In this document: piece by piece, positions 46,871 through 59,412 of the stretch | How positions within the stretch are numbered: the stretch's first letter is position 1 | Layout: each line of letters opens with the position of its first letter | Made by a program: the position numbers and the translations under genes | Assembly: GCF_029168945.1 (NCBI RefSeq) | Contig: NC_083604.1 | Span: 69,890,211 to 69,954,210, forward strand | Source: Cannabis sativa | Taxonomy: Eukaryota; Streptophyta; Magnoliopsida; Rosales; Cannabaceae | Length of the DNA: 64,000 nucleotides | Reading direction: 5' to 3' | Notes under the pieces: model-generated | What the model saw: the letters and a program-made list of their open reading frames with translations, nothing else | Database searches by the model: none | What the model was told of the DNA's origin: nothing

Positions 46871-48170
46871 AAGTTTTATTTTTCGGTCTGTAATTTTTTC
46901 GTTTTCATTTTTTGGTATTTATTTCGAATCCTCTAATTATTACTATATTCATATAATATTTTAGATCGATTTTATAAATGAAAAGGATTTGAAAACCATC
47001 TGAAAACTGAAAAATTCTCTTAAGAACACGATCGGACCCGAAAGAATATTTATGAAATTAAAGTCTACATTTTACGTATTTTTGATGCTTGAAATCAATA
47101 TGGATCTCTTAATTTATTCATTTAGATCATTTTTGAATTGATTTCATGAATTTTAGTCGTCGGTGTGTTTTTCAGGGCAGTTTTTTTTTTCAAAAAAAAA
47201 AAAAAAGGAAAATTAAGAAAAATTTAAGAAAATTCCAAATTTTTTATTATTTTGATTTATTTTTGGAATTTTATTTTATTTCCTTATTTTTGTTTATTTA
47301 GTCAATTAAATTACATTTATTTAAACTTTCCATTCTTATTTAACATATATCTTCATATATTATATGTTATTTAGTAATAAATTATTATGGAAAGTTTTTA
47401 ATTTGGTAAATTAATTACATGCTTTATTTTTTACATGTAATTACAATAATTGTGATATTTTAAGAATGTGAATATTTAATTATTCTACAATTAAGTGCAC
47501 AATTATTATATTTATTTACCAATTAAGTAATTTATTGATTAAATTAATTGATAATCTGTCATCAAGTATATTCTTTAATTTTGCATTTAATTCATTTCAT
47601 ATAATTAATTGTACTAATTTGTATATTTACCTTATTTATACAAATTAATTATTAGTACAAATATTTAAGATATTATATGGTTATAAATGCATAATTAATT
47701 ACATATTATGGAATTAAGCATTTAATTTATTATCATACAATAATTGTTTAATTTGTATTTATTTGGAAAATTTATTTTTAATACAATTAATTTTGATTTG
47801 TATGATTTAAATGCTATACATAAATTCCTTTTATAGTGCTAGATATATATTTATAAATGTTCAAACATTAAGATAGGTTGAATATTTTATATAGCACATT
47901 AAGTTTCATAAAACTTCATAAAATTATTCATAAAATATTCATAAAACTTCCTAAAATGAATAAAATATGAATAAAATGTAAGTAATTTTGTGGTTTGACA
48001 TAAGAAAACATGAATTTGGGACAAATGCTCATATCTAGAACGGTTTTTAATGATCTTCGGACGACCACACTAGGAGCATTAATCTCAGTGATTGTCTACT
48101 ATGTTAATAACGAAATTACTTTTAGGTAGAGCCCAATACCTAATGTCAAAGTGAAAATATAATTTTATAT

Positions 48171-48970
48171 AATTAGGGAGTAGCCACAGCATCCTTATTT
48201 GTATAAAATTATATATTAATTAAAATTCACCTTAATGGACATAACTTGTAATTAATTATATAGATATAATAATTTTACCCCACAGGGATTTTATTATATT
48301 TGTATAATTAATTAGGATAATATGTTAAATTAAGTTCTCTTAATTTACCCCACAGGGAGTTATGGGGATTTAATTTAATAGTGTTATCACAAATTTAATT
48401 AAAGATAGATAATAAACCTTCATTTTTCAAAACTAATTGTTTAATTAAATCTATCATAAAGTTCATCTAATTTTATTAAATTTAAAATTTAGCCCACAGG
48501 CAATTTTGGATTTAGTAAAATTTTAATCTTCAGTTTATACTTTGGTGTCTAGTGAACCACATAATTTTAAATAATTAGGGAGTAGCCACAGCATCCTTAA
48601 TTATATAAAATTATATATATTAAGTGGATTAAGATCACATAATGGACATGAATTATGTGAACATAATAATCTTACCCTACAGGGATTTTATTATATTCAC
48701 ATGATTAATATATGTTAAATTAAATTCTCTTAATTTATCCCACAGGAAATTATGTAGATTTAATTTAATAATTTTATCATAAAGTATAAAATTTTGAAAC
48801 ATTTATAAATAATTAAGTGTTTCATACCTTTCATTAAGATAGAAATATTAAACTTTAAGTTTTTCATAAATTGTGTAAATCTATCATAATCTACATCTAA
48901 ATCTAATCTTATTAAATTAAAAATTTAGCCCACAGGCAATTTTTGTTTAATAAGATTTCATATTTAAGCA
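48171..48970 (+). repeat. 402-bp direct repeat inside the Copia element
   Basis: AATTAGGGAGTAGCCACAGC occurs at 48171 and again at 48573. Following blocks (ACAGGGATTTTATTATATT, CTCTTAATTTA, TTTAGCCCACAGGCAATTTT) recur in the same order. A third partial copy of the opening (GAGAGTAGCCACA) lies near 51410. Noncoding. Confidence 0.7.
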
Positions 48971-50328
48971 TGTTTATTCATTGGTAAAAACATGATTCAT
49001 TTAAACCTCAAAACTATATATGTAATTTTATTACATCACTATTCATAAATTTCTTCCATACTAGTAGAAAATTTCTTCCATATGGAAGAAATTTTCAAAA
49101 TTTATTCTGATAACTTCATCTAGCATATACAGTTTTTACTGTATAATTAAAAAAAAAAATAAATCACACTTTGTTATCACCAATAAATTTTAATTTATTG
49201 TGTATGAATTCATTCTAATGTAGTTAATGTGATTATTAACACATAGTGGATTATTTTAGATTGTTATTCCACATTCATAATTTCTTGCAAGGTTTACAAA
49301 TAAACCTAAGAAAGTCAGTAACTGTGAGCAAATCTTATCCACAGACAAGATAAGTTCTCACATTTAGAAGTTTAAGGAACAAGCAATATAGTAGTGGCTT
49401 TGTTTTAAAATTGGCAAAGATCTTTATGTTCCAAGATTCTATTGAAACTTGATTTAGACACATTTAGAGGTCTTTACTACAAATGATGTCACTCATAAAG
49501 ATATGCAAGTTCAATCTGACAATAAGAAATGTGTTATTAATAAGAATTCTTCTACATTATAGCACCAAAGATTATGGAACATATCTCCATAAATAGAATA
49601 AATGTTACTAAATGGTGGGGATATTCATTACACTTGATTTTACTAACTTTATTTAGAACTTGTGTGAATTTCATTAAGAATATGTATTCCAACAAGTCAA
49701 AATCGGTGCATACTAGAATTCTATCATATTAGAAATCATACAAGTCAATTAATTTTGAAGACATGGACTCAAATTTTGCATCTCCTTTTTAACGATTACT
49801 CACATAAATAATTTTTCTACAAAAGTATAGATTTATATGTTTCAAAGACATTTAAATCTTAAGTAGAGAAATGGTGCATTTTGCATATTAAGATAGTGAG
49901 ATCAAATATAAAATGGAGAATACTACATTAAAATTCGTGAGTATGGATAAACTCCCAGTCTATTTGTAAAGTTTCTTTAAAAGCATGGGATCATTGCCCG
50001 ATACATATGCTTGGTACACCCAAATTATAGTGTGTAACAGATTTAAGAAACTAAGCATTTTTTGGACATGGGGTGGAGCCTACATAGCAAACTCCAATCT
50101 TTCTTAAATCTTTGTCTATTGATACTCAACAATGGGGTGTACATATCGAATCGTGTTCTAACCAAAGTTGTTTCTCAAACATATTTTGAGTTGTGATAAG
50201 GTTGAAAACCGACTTGATGACATGTACACATTTTATAAATACCCATATATAGTTAGAGTACAATTGTCAAAGAAAAGATCTGGGCCCTAAACCATAAATG
50301 AGCATATTTCATTTGAAAAGCTATAAGG

Positions 50329-52190
50329 TTTAAGGGTTACATATTTTATTATCCATCTCACAACACTAGAATTGTGGAATTAAGAATTGACTTGATCAGT
50401 GGGAGTGATCAATCTAGGAACCTAGTTTCCGAGAAAGATCATTCATATTTTCTCAAACTTCCACCTCAAGTGTTAGATTAATTATGATTCACAACAACCC
50501 TTAAGATTAATGGTTATTGAGAATTCATAACTAATCATTAATAATATACAAGTCATTGGTAAAATTCTAATAAGTTATGTTATTTAGTAATTGCTTACAA
50601 TTTCTAAAATAACATGTTATTGAACCATTTGCTCTTTTAAGAGTTTGTTGGTCCATCCTTAAGATGACTTATTAGAAAAGTAAGATCAATGTTTTCTAGT
50701 GATTACATTTTGTACAATAAGAGTTCAACTACAATATTAATTTGAGACACAAATTAAATTATAGAATGATAAAGAATTGAAGTTGTAGTACAACATGCCA
50801 TGAATGAAGAAATGAATATCTTAAAGAGCAATAAAGTTTATCTTTAGTAAAGTTGCCTAATGGGGTGGAGAACATTAATTAAGCATAAGTTTTTTCACCA
50901 ATAATATTCATTAGGCAACATTGAGAAATATAAAGATATAAAAGAATATTCATTGCTAAGAAGTTCATTTTAAACTAAGAATCAATAACAAAAGAGATTT
51001 ACATTCTCACTTGTTTTTATAAATGATTCTATTATAGACCTTGACATTTGTTGCTCGTTTCAATTCATTAATTAATTCCAAACAGTAAACTAGAGGAGAA
51101 GGTATACAGACTACCATAAATATTTTCCTCTAATAGTGGTGAACATATGCAAGCTTAAGGTGTCTACTTGTAGATTAAAACAAACATCTTACAATTTGGT
51201 ATTAAATCATCTTTTCCTTTAGGTTTTAAAAGAAAATTATGGAAATAATTATATACCAGAAGGTTAGTGGGAGTAATATTTGTTTTATACGTAGACAATA
51301 TGTTACTTGCAAATGATGATAAAAGTTTTCTATATAAGTTGAAATAATTCATATCTCAAATTATTATTTTGAGATAAGGAATATAAATAATATATATAAT
51401 TTTAATTAATTAGAGAGTAGCCACACAACATTTCTGATTAAATAAAATTATGTATTATTCATCTGATATAACTTTTAACTTTAAGTGTGATAAATGCAAC
51501 TCGAACCAGCATCTGAAAAATGATCTGGAGTGAGAATAAATTAAGAACATTCATTTGCTTCTATTTTAGAAGCCTAATGTATGCCTAAGAGTCTGAATAA
51601 GACTTTGCATTACATTTATTTCAGGATCGTTAAGTAGTATCAAAATAACTAAAGTTAAGACCACTTTATTCTTCATACAAAGTGATGAGGTGTCTTTAAG
51701 ATACTAAAAATTATATTCATACATATTTTAAGATGAATTGACCATCTGGAAATATTGTTAACCAATCAGATTCTAACGTACTTCACTGGTTGTATTGATT
51801 CACGTAAATCAATATTTTATTACAACCTTAAGATTACCAGTAAGATTATATTGTGGAGAATCTTGATTGTTATTTCTACTATAGAAGTTACATTCATCTA
51901 TTGTTTTGAGGATACATCTCGTATGATGTATTATAGAGTTTCATAGTAGGCCTAGAGTTCAGAATTACAGTTTCATTAGGCCATTAAGAAAATTTTGCGA
52001 TGAATTCAGCTACAATATTTATGGCTAATAACTCTAAGAGTACTGGTCGAAGCTAGCATATCGACATTAAGTATTTAGCCATAAAAAGGTGTGATAAGTG
52101 GTCATTAATCACGCAAACTGAATTGGGTGATCGCATAGATCCTTGACTAAAGGCATGCCGCAACACAAATTCAAGGATCATAAAGTAAAT
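50329..52190 (+). pseudogene. Decayed Copia pol (integrase tail, RT, RNase H)
   Basis: Readable pieces are: integrase C-terminal FKGYIFYYPSHNTRIVE (50329-50379); RT start AMNEEMNILKSNK (about 50800); LEEKVYRLP (about 51091); the catalytic box LYVDNMLLANDD (51287-51322), where the second Asp of YVDD is Asn; RSLMYA (about 51570); and RNase H end with CDNSAT-like codons and HIDIKYLAIK (about 52056-52090). Stops and frame changes separate them. A substituted catalytic Asp and numerous stops show that this copy's own polymerase is dead. No gag or protease was recognised upstream (46870-50300). Confidence 0.8.
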
Positions 52191-52529
52191 ATGGGATTCA
52201 GTTAATCCATATGCAGTTTTTTTTTATTTGTACAACCAAAAATTATTTAATGAAACTCTAATTTCGATATTTTCTCATATTTATGTGCACCTTAATTTCA
52301 TCTGAGAAAATTATTGTAATAGGACCTGAATAAACATAAGGGTTAGGGTTTATTCACTTAAGTACATTGCCACATAAAGTACATTGTTATATAATAAATA
52401 TATCGTAATACATGGAAGATAATACTCGACTTATAATGAGGACATGTCGCTATGATTCGTATGTTTATTATATAATGAGGAACGTTTGGGTTTGAATGTT
52501 TTAGTTTAAATGCTGACCAAGTGGGAGAA

Positions 52530-53009
52530 TATTAGAATATTTCTAATTAAGGAAATAAAATAATATTATTGATTCTGATAAATGAATATTTTATATTCAT
52601 TTAATCTGGACAGAATCAATTGCGTAATATTCTATATATGGTCAGATTTCTATATTCATTACCTGATTTGATTTCCTGAATTAATTGTCAAAATATTCTG
52701 ACAATTAATGTGGCACAGATACTGATGGAGTATCTCACCTATAAATATAGGGTCTCGGTCCCCGAGCTCCTCACTCATTCTGTTCATAACAGCAAAATTC
52801 CATCTAAAGAGAGTTGAGAGAGCGAGGAAGCCCGATTACCCACATCAACCAGTTTCCTTTGCAGATCAAAGCTTATGTGGGTTTGAAGCTCAAGAATCAA
52901 TGGCTGGAGGTATTTCGATCCTTAAATTATAGTGCATATATGATTTGATTTAATTCCACACTTTATACATAAAATATATATTTCAGTTTATACATATAAA
53001 TGTCTAACA
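52530..53009 (+). repeat. 3' LTR of young Copia element
   Basis: 480 bp, preceded by the polypurine tract AAGTGGGAGAA (52519-52529). It is identical by eye to the 5' LTR except ATTGCG in place of ATTACG. TATAAATAT is at 52740-52748. Confidence 0.95.
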
Positions 53010-53061
53010 CCGACATCTTTGTTGATCACACTTCTGGTTGGGTCAAGGCTGTGATACCATT

Positions 53062-53440
53062 TGTAACGTCAACGCTTCAAGCCTCTATTGGGCGTCCCCC
53101 CTCGAAATTATGACTCTTATACATGAATACATCACTCTGACTACTTCTTGGACTAACAATTAGCCTTATAGACCAATACGACTGTTTTTAGCGTGCTTTG
53201 TCCTTACTCGCATGATTCTTAGGAAAATCTCCCAAGAGGTCACCCATGCTAAAATTGCCCCAAGTCAAGCACATTTAACTGTGGAGTTTATTCATGATGG
53301 GTTACTAGAAAATAAGATGCACCTTGTTGATATAGGTAGCACTAATTAATCTATTTAAGCCATCTTAAACTGTGTAGTCTCATACCTACACAGTCTCAGA
53401 ATCATCACAGTGACCTTTTTTTAGGTGACGTGGGATTCAA
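53062..53440 (+). mobile_element. Gypsy-like LTR remnant
   Basis: It starts near TGTAACGTC and contains the CCAAGAGGTCACCCATGCTA and TTTAACTGTGGAGTT blocks familiar from plant Gypsy-associated repeats. Together with the bases before 45668 it forms the target into which the young Copia element inserted. Limits are approximate. Confidence 0.4.
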
Positions 53441-53492
53441 CAGCTTACTCGGTATTTTTCCTTATGGATCACGGGACTACTGACTGTCACAT

Positions 53493-53820
53493 GTAGCGTA
53501 TCGGCTAGCCTTACCCTTAGCATTATCAATGATACACAATATTTTACATGTATCGATGTTAAGAAAGTATGTATCAGATCCGACTCATGTCTTGAGTTAT
53601 GAAGCCCTAGAACTGCAGTCAAAATTTTCCTATGAGGAACAACCAGTTCAAATCCTCGACCAAAAGGATTAAGTTCTCTAGAACAAGACCATAGCATTAG
53701 TTAAGATACTCTGGAGGAACAGTAAGGTGGAGAAAACTACCTAGGAGTTAGAGTCCGATGGCTCAATTTCCAGAGTTGTTCAAGTTAGATTTTGAGGACG
53801 AAATCTTTTTAACATGGGGA
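53493..53820 (+). pseudogene. Ty3/Gypsy integrase C-terminal remnant
   Basis: A frame reads VAYRLALPLALSMIHNILHV, then SMLRKYVSDPTHVLSYEALE, FSYEEQPVQILDQKD, a stop, and later ALVKILWRNSKVEKTT. This is the conserved end of plant Tekay/Del-like Gypsy integrases. Several stops are present. A polypurine-like AACATGGGGATAAT follows. Confidence 0.85.
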
Positions 53821-53824
53821 TAAT

Positions 53825-54480
53825 TGTAATGACCGCATACTTAGAATATGGTATTAGTAAGGGCAATTAGCATTAATTAACTATATCATGGGCCTTATTT
53901 TTAAAAAATAGACATTAGAGTTATAATTTTTTAAATTTAAAAATTTTATTAAACTAAATGTATATTATATATGATGATTATGCAAATTAATTACCAATGA
54001 TTTAGAAAATAAAATAAACAATTAACAAACACCATGAAAATTGAAAATCCCCAAATATTTTCCTATTATTACGAGGTAGGTACATTAGATACTTGGAGTG
54101 TCATGATTAATAAAAGTAAATTATACAAATGGATTTTGTATGCATTGTTGTTAATGGTATAGTGAGTTTACTGTACACTCCTAAAGTATTTGGAACACTC
54201 ATATCTCTTTATAAAAGAGGGCCTTTTAAACCTTTTTTTATTACTTGTAATTATTTAAAATTTTATAATTTTTTTTTTAAAAATAGAATATTTTATAATA
54301 TATAAAATAAGATTCAATTTGAATCCTTGGATATAATGTACAACACATGAAGAGTCAATTTTTTCACCATCCACTTAAAATTGCTATTAATTGCAAACCT
54401 AGCTACTACTTGTTTCAATTCTTCCTTGTTTTATGAAAGTGGCCAAGTTGTATCTCTCTTAATTCCTTACTTTGTAAACA
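53825..54480 (+). mobile_element. Start of a degenerate Gypsy 3' LTR, then AT-rich DNA
   Basis: TGTAATGACCGCATAC at 53825 directly follows the polypurine-like tract and looks like an LTR start. The sequence soon loses recognisable structure; no LTR end is identified. Confidence 0.45.
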
Positions 54481-54503
54481 AGTAGTAAGCTCATGATTTT
54501 CCA

Positions 54504-55050
54504 TTATATCTTCCTTTGTCCACATAGGAGCTTAGCTATGAACTTCGTACAAACTTCAAATGATGAGAATGTTGACAACAGTGCATAACAAGGAGGAGCA
54601 TGTTCTTTAGATTTGCCTTGTTGACTACTGTTAGTTCCAAGTGTATTGCGATTTTCATTACAGGGTTGTCGTTCTCGATGTGTACTATGGTTGCTCGATG
54701 CACACTCTAACCTCAAGGAAGGTACCTCTACGACATCATCGACTACTAAATCATGTTGATCATTTATATTCAAATCTACAATAGGATCATTATTGTAGAA
54801 GGGAGTATCAAACTCCTCAAACTGATCAAATCCTACCGCTCCTTGCTATTGATCTACATTGGTAGGAACCTCCTCATTCACACCAATCACAACATCAATT
54901 TTAGGAATGAAAGACCCTACCACACTTCGAGGGAGAGGATTAGTAGGCGGGGTACGCTCCAAATTCCAAACTTTTCTTACCTTGGTCACAAATAATGGCA
55001 TAAAATTTGTGTTTGACATTGTTGCCCTCATCTCTAAGAATGTTCTTAGT
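54504..55050 (-). pseudogene. Unrecognised coding-like remnant
   Basis: Two adjacent minus-strand frames (55031-54846 and 54773-54504) are separated by a stop and a short in-between stretch. Base composition is more even than the surroundings. The first includes FVTKVRKVWNLERTPPTNPL; the second is Ser/Asn/Gln-rich. It may be a piece of a transposon protein, but no family motif could be recognised. Confidence 0.3.
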
Positions 55051-55079
55051 TGGCGTTTGTTAGGTTATATTTAGCCTAT

Positions 55080-56100
55080 GTTTCGGGTCTGTAAAGTTAT
55101 CATTTTCTCATCTATTGGTGTCTTTTGGAGCAGTTTTACGCTTGATTTTCATTGTTTCAGGTTCCCGGGGTGTTAAAGTTCAAATTCAGTCAAATGGTGA
55201 AAAGATGGGACAAAATGGTAAAAAATTAGAAAATTCGGCTCCAGACGCGTCAGTAGTCGCGACCTCCATAGAGCCAGGTCGCGACTCTGGTTGCGACTTC
55301 GAGATTTGGCAGAAACTCGGTTTTTCGAATTTTACCTATAGTCGCGACCAGCTTAAATGCTAGTCGTGACTAGGTACGGAAAACACAGTTTTGACCTAAT
55401 TTTGATTTTTCTCTCAATTGGAGGCACACCTCTCATCCCTATATAAGGAATACGACTCTGAAGGTCAACCTAAGCAGAAAAAGACCTAAAAAGTGGATGA
55501 AGGTGGAGAGGAAGCTATCTTGAAGACCCGGAGCGATATCACCTTCTAGTTTCTTTCTTTTACCCTTAATTCCTTATTTTATGTTTAGTTTTGTTTCAGA
55601 TTTAATCATGGATGTTTTTAAACTTTTTATGAGCTAAATTTCCCATTAAGGGAGGATGATGAATGTTGTTTAAGTTTATGCCTAGTTAATAAATAATTGT
55701 CATTCCTTTATCTTGTTTGTGAATACTATCTATATTTGTGTTTAATTCCATGTGCAAGTTTGATCACCTTTTACATGTTTAATGATCTTAATTCGAAATC
55801 TGAAAAGTGAGAATTGAGAATGCTAAAATTGGATAGTCTAGGTTTTGATGTGAAACGAAAGTATTCACATAGCCTTAGTGACAAATAGATTATTGCTTAA
55901 TGCTGATTTTATGTTGATTTAATTAAGAAGTTAATTAGAGAACATAAGATTTAGAACCTAAAAGATCTGAAAAGAGTTAGGTTAATTTATAATCTGTCAT
56001 TCACAATTAGATAAGGATAGCAATTAGGTATTAACATTGGTAACTTATCAACAGGATTCACCTCCCTAATCTCTCATCTTGATTAATCGTCGTTTATTTT
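55080..56100. other. Repeat-like segment with GTCGCGAC palindromes
   Basis: GTCGCGAC or one-off variants occur at about 55256, 55278, 55297 (GGTTGCGAC), 55341 and 55363 within about 120 bases, followed by TATA-like CTATATAAGG at about 55439-55448. The layout resembles an LTR or leader of an unidentified element. No protein motif is seen. Confidence 0.4.
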
Positions 56101-57240
56101 CTTTTTAATTTTTTGAGTTATTTACTTTTAAATTGCAAAATTATTATAGTTACACTTACTTTATGATAACTTGATTAAATTCTAAATATAATTACTTTAA
56201 AATTTTATTTTATTTTATCTTTAGATTATAAGTATAAAAGTTTTAAAATTTTAAAAATATCACTTGATTAAATTTTAATTTTTATTATAAAAGTTAATTC
56301 ATAATTTTTTATTTTATTTATTTAAATTACAAATTACAAACTTTTTAATTTTCAAAATATCATTTGCTTACATTTTAAATTTAACAATAAATATTCATTT
56401 ATAATTTTCTATTTTTTTTTAACTTAAAAATTACAACCTTTTTAAAGTTAATAATATCACTTACTTACTTTTTAAAATTAAACAATAAGTAGTAATTTAT
56501 AATTTTCACATTTATTCATTTAAATTAAAGATTAACAATTTTTTAAAATAAAAAATAATTGATTACCTATTATAGATTATAATATATACTAATTTATATA
56601 TTACATTTTTTTATTTTTATTATTTTTTTTATCATTTATTATTTAAATTAAAATTACTAACTTTTTCAAAATTTTAATATATAGTAAATTATATATTACA
56701 TTATTTTTTACTTTTATTATTTTTTAATCATTTATTATTTACATTAAAATTACTAACTTTTTAAAAACGTAAACTTACCACTTTATTACATTTTAACTTA
56801 TATATTACATTTTTTAATATTTTTTTTAATTAAATATTTTTCTAATTATTTATTATTTAAATTTAAAATATTTTTTTTTTAAATAAAATTACTTCACTAA
56901 ATTTTTAAATTACATGTTCCAATTTCAATTTTATGTTTTACTTTATTTATTTTATTTTATCACCAATTACTTTATTAAGTTATTCTTAATTTTTTTTTAA
57001 ACAATTAATTAATTTCACATTTTACCTACTAAAATTTCGGCAGCATAACGGCTTAAAAATTGTAAACCCAAAATTTTCAAAACCTATAAACAACACAAAC
57101 AAATATTTCAAGACAATATATATAAACATGAAAATAATCCACCCATCCAACATCAGTCAATTTTATCACAGAACCTACTTCACTAACATGCATATACATA
57201 TAAACTAATATCAAAAACTACTACGTACTAAGTGAAAGCA
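56100..57240. other. Very AT-rich DNA, no gene seen
   Basis: Variants of TTTAAATTA.AAATTA.AACTTTTTAA recur from 56140 to 56900, suggesting a decayed tandem repeat within the body of the CACTA element to the right. Confidence 0.45.
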
Positions 57241-57251
57241 AAAAAATATAC

Positions 57252-58639
57252 CTGAATCGAGTGAAAAAATAACAACTTGTGGCAGCTTGCGGTAATCCCG
57301 AGCGGTTGAACACGGACCTAATTACATAAAAAAGTAAAATCAAATTAAAAATTTAATACCTAAATACATATCAACACATACACACATATATTAGTATATA
57401 CACTCACATACACATAGCTATTCACCTACACCCACTTATACACATACACACACATACACATACACATAAACTCACATACACTTATACACACCCATACATA
57501 CATATATACATATATGTTTACATACATATATACATACATACACACATATATACATACATATTTACATACATACATACATTCATATATACATACATACACA
57601 TACATATTTACATACATATATTCATGCATACATACATACATACATACATATATAAATACATACACATACACATATATACCTACATACATACATACACATA
57701 CACAAATATACATACATACACATACACACATATACGTATATACACTCACATACATATAAATACATACATACATACACATACACATATACAAACATATCTA
57801 CCATATACACATACACATATATACAAATCTAAATATTTAATCAATAGAAAAAAAATAAAAAATACCTTGAACAGGTGCGTTGGGCGGTGCGGTGATGCGG
57901 ACGGTAGTGGTGGTGCGGTGGTGCAGCCGCCGGTGGTGTCGTCGGAGTGTGGTCGGATTTTTTATTTGGGGAAAAAAATAATGGGAAATTAGAGGGATTG
58001 AGTGGGGGAGATAGATTTTGAGAGAAATTTAGAGAGATTGAGAGAGATAGAGGGGACGGCTGAGAGAAAACAAGAGAGAAGAGAGGGGGCGGCTGAGAGA
58101 AAACCAGAGAGAAGAGAGGGGGCGAAATTTGTTTTCCGAGAAAATGAAGTGGGGAAGAAAGGGGGGCTTCGTAGCCCCTGATACATATTAATACTTTTAC
58201 CGGCGCATCCAATTGCGCCGGTAAAAGTATTAAAAAAATATTTGTAAACCTAAACCCAAAACGTGCGTTTCACTTAACACTTTTGCCGGCGCATAAGTGC
58301 GCCGGCAAAAGTGGCCCCACCTACCACATAAAACCCACGCGGGAATTTCCCCTCCAATAAATTTGGTTACTTTTACCGGCGCAAATGTGCGCCGGCAAAA
58401 GTATAAATGCGCCCCAAAAATGAAATCAAAGGCGGCAAATTCTCGCGCCTAATGTTTTCACGTTTTACCGGCGCATTTAACTTGATAGCGCCGGTATAGA
58501 TATGTTTTGCCGGCGCACATATGCGCCGGCAAAAGTAAACCCAAAAAAAAAATTGGGATTCCATATATTTGTTTGTGTCGACAACTTTTGCCGGCGCATG
58601 TCACCAAATGCGCCGGCAAAAAGCCCTTTTCTTGTAGTG
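57252..58639 (-). mobile_element. CACTA transposon end with subterminal hairpins and 5' exon-like pieces
   Basis: Read on the minus strand, the terminus CACTACAAGAAAAGGGC starts at 58639. Six inverted pairs of GCCGGCGCA / TGCGCCGGC-type motifs lie within the next 450 bases (58194-58622). A GC-richer leader follows, ending at a GT donor (57865). After a TACATA-rich intron comes a 66-base exon-like piece (57317-57252) with AG and GT borders. This fits the 5' part of a CACTA transposase gene. The other end of the element is not found. Confidence 0.75.
57366..57830. repeat. TACA/TACATA microsatellite
   Basis: Long imperfect TACATACA, CACATACA and TATATACA repeats. Tyr/Ile/Thr- or Cys/Met/Val-rich frames on both strands are low-complexity translations. 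Confidence 0.9.
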
Positions 58640-58966
58640 TTGATTGCGTATACTTGCGTAGTAAACATAAAATTCGTAATAGCGTTCTTTCTTAATAATC
58701 TCTGACGGAACCATTTGTCCCTTCATGTACAAGAAACAAATTTCTAATTTTAAATCATACCCCAAAGGATCAACCTCCAACTCTTCATATAAAATCTGGT
58801 ACAATTGTTGTATAGTTGTGTTAGCTCTAACTATCAACGCCAAACTGCCTTCGACTTTATAAACCCAATTAAAACCCTCAACACACCAAACACCATCGTA
58901 CAATATAAAAAAACACAGTCGATCTTGTAATTTTAAACAAAAAAAGTTAGTTAGGAAAAAGTACAA
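58640..58966 (-). pseudogene. N-terminal fragment of a Mutator-like transposase protein
   Basis: A minus-strand frame from ATG 58966 includes RLCFFILYDGVWCVEGFNWV and QLYQILYEELEVDPLGYDL. This style, an opening beta-strand with YDG.W and then a ubiquitin-like L...I...L.VDP pattern, is common at the N-terminus of plant MULE transposases. The frame is interrupted at 58640, exactly where the CACTA end begins, so the CACTA element inserted into it. The catalytic part is not in the window. Confidence 0.5.
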
Positions 58967-58979
58967 AAAATATATAAAA

Positions 58980-59270
58980 CTAAAAATAGCAAAAATCTAA
59001 CATAATCGACAACCTATCGACATCCCATCGATAAGAAGTGTCATGATTTCAAATAGTGGGATAAATCGACAAAGTGTTGAAATTCTATCGATATAATGTC
59101 TTGATATTGAGGCAGTAGAGACATTCGACAAAACTGTCAACATATCATCGATATCATACCGATAAAGAGTGACCTCAATTTAAGTCTATTTCATTTTTGG
59201 TGCCTATCGATAAATTATCGATGACGTATTGACATATTATCGATAAATGCATATTGCATGACATACACGT
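58980..59270. repeat. Cluster of ATCGAT/TCGATA motifs
   Basis: About ten ATCGACA, ATCGATA or CATCGAT variants occur in 280 bases between the MULE-like fragment and the ORF at 59413. Much of the segment consists of imperfect direct and inverted copies of TATCGATAA and ATCGACATA. Confidence 0.6.
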
Positions 59271-59412
59271 GTACAACTAGACATTTAATGCTAATTAATT
59301 TTTCTCACCTTTTCAACAACTATTCTACTCAGTGAAAGAAAATTTCTACTTCATAAGTTACATATCTTTCTCATTCTTTAACTCTAGAGTGTTCTTCTCT
59401 TTTAAGTTGTAA

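Larger units (their letters stand above)
45668..53009 (+). mobile_element. Young Ty1/Copia retrotransposon, 7.3 kb, TSD CCGAC, decayed pol
   Basis: LTRs of 480 bp (45668-46147 and 52530-53009) differ by one visible base. CCGAC flanks both sides (45663-45667, 53010-53014). A tRNA-Met primer site and a polypurine tract are in place. Decayed coding traces follow the Copia order: the integrase tail (50329-50440), RT with YVDN in place of YVDD (51290-51300) and RNase H (HIDIKYLAIK at about 52056). There are many stops, so the copy is non-autonomous. The LTRs begin TATTAGA, not the usual TG, and end TCTAACA. Confidence 0.93.

Noticed and set aside
57426..57992. Tyr/His/Thr- or Cys/Met/Val-rich proteins
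   Set aside because: Translations of a TACATA microsatellite.
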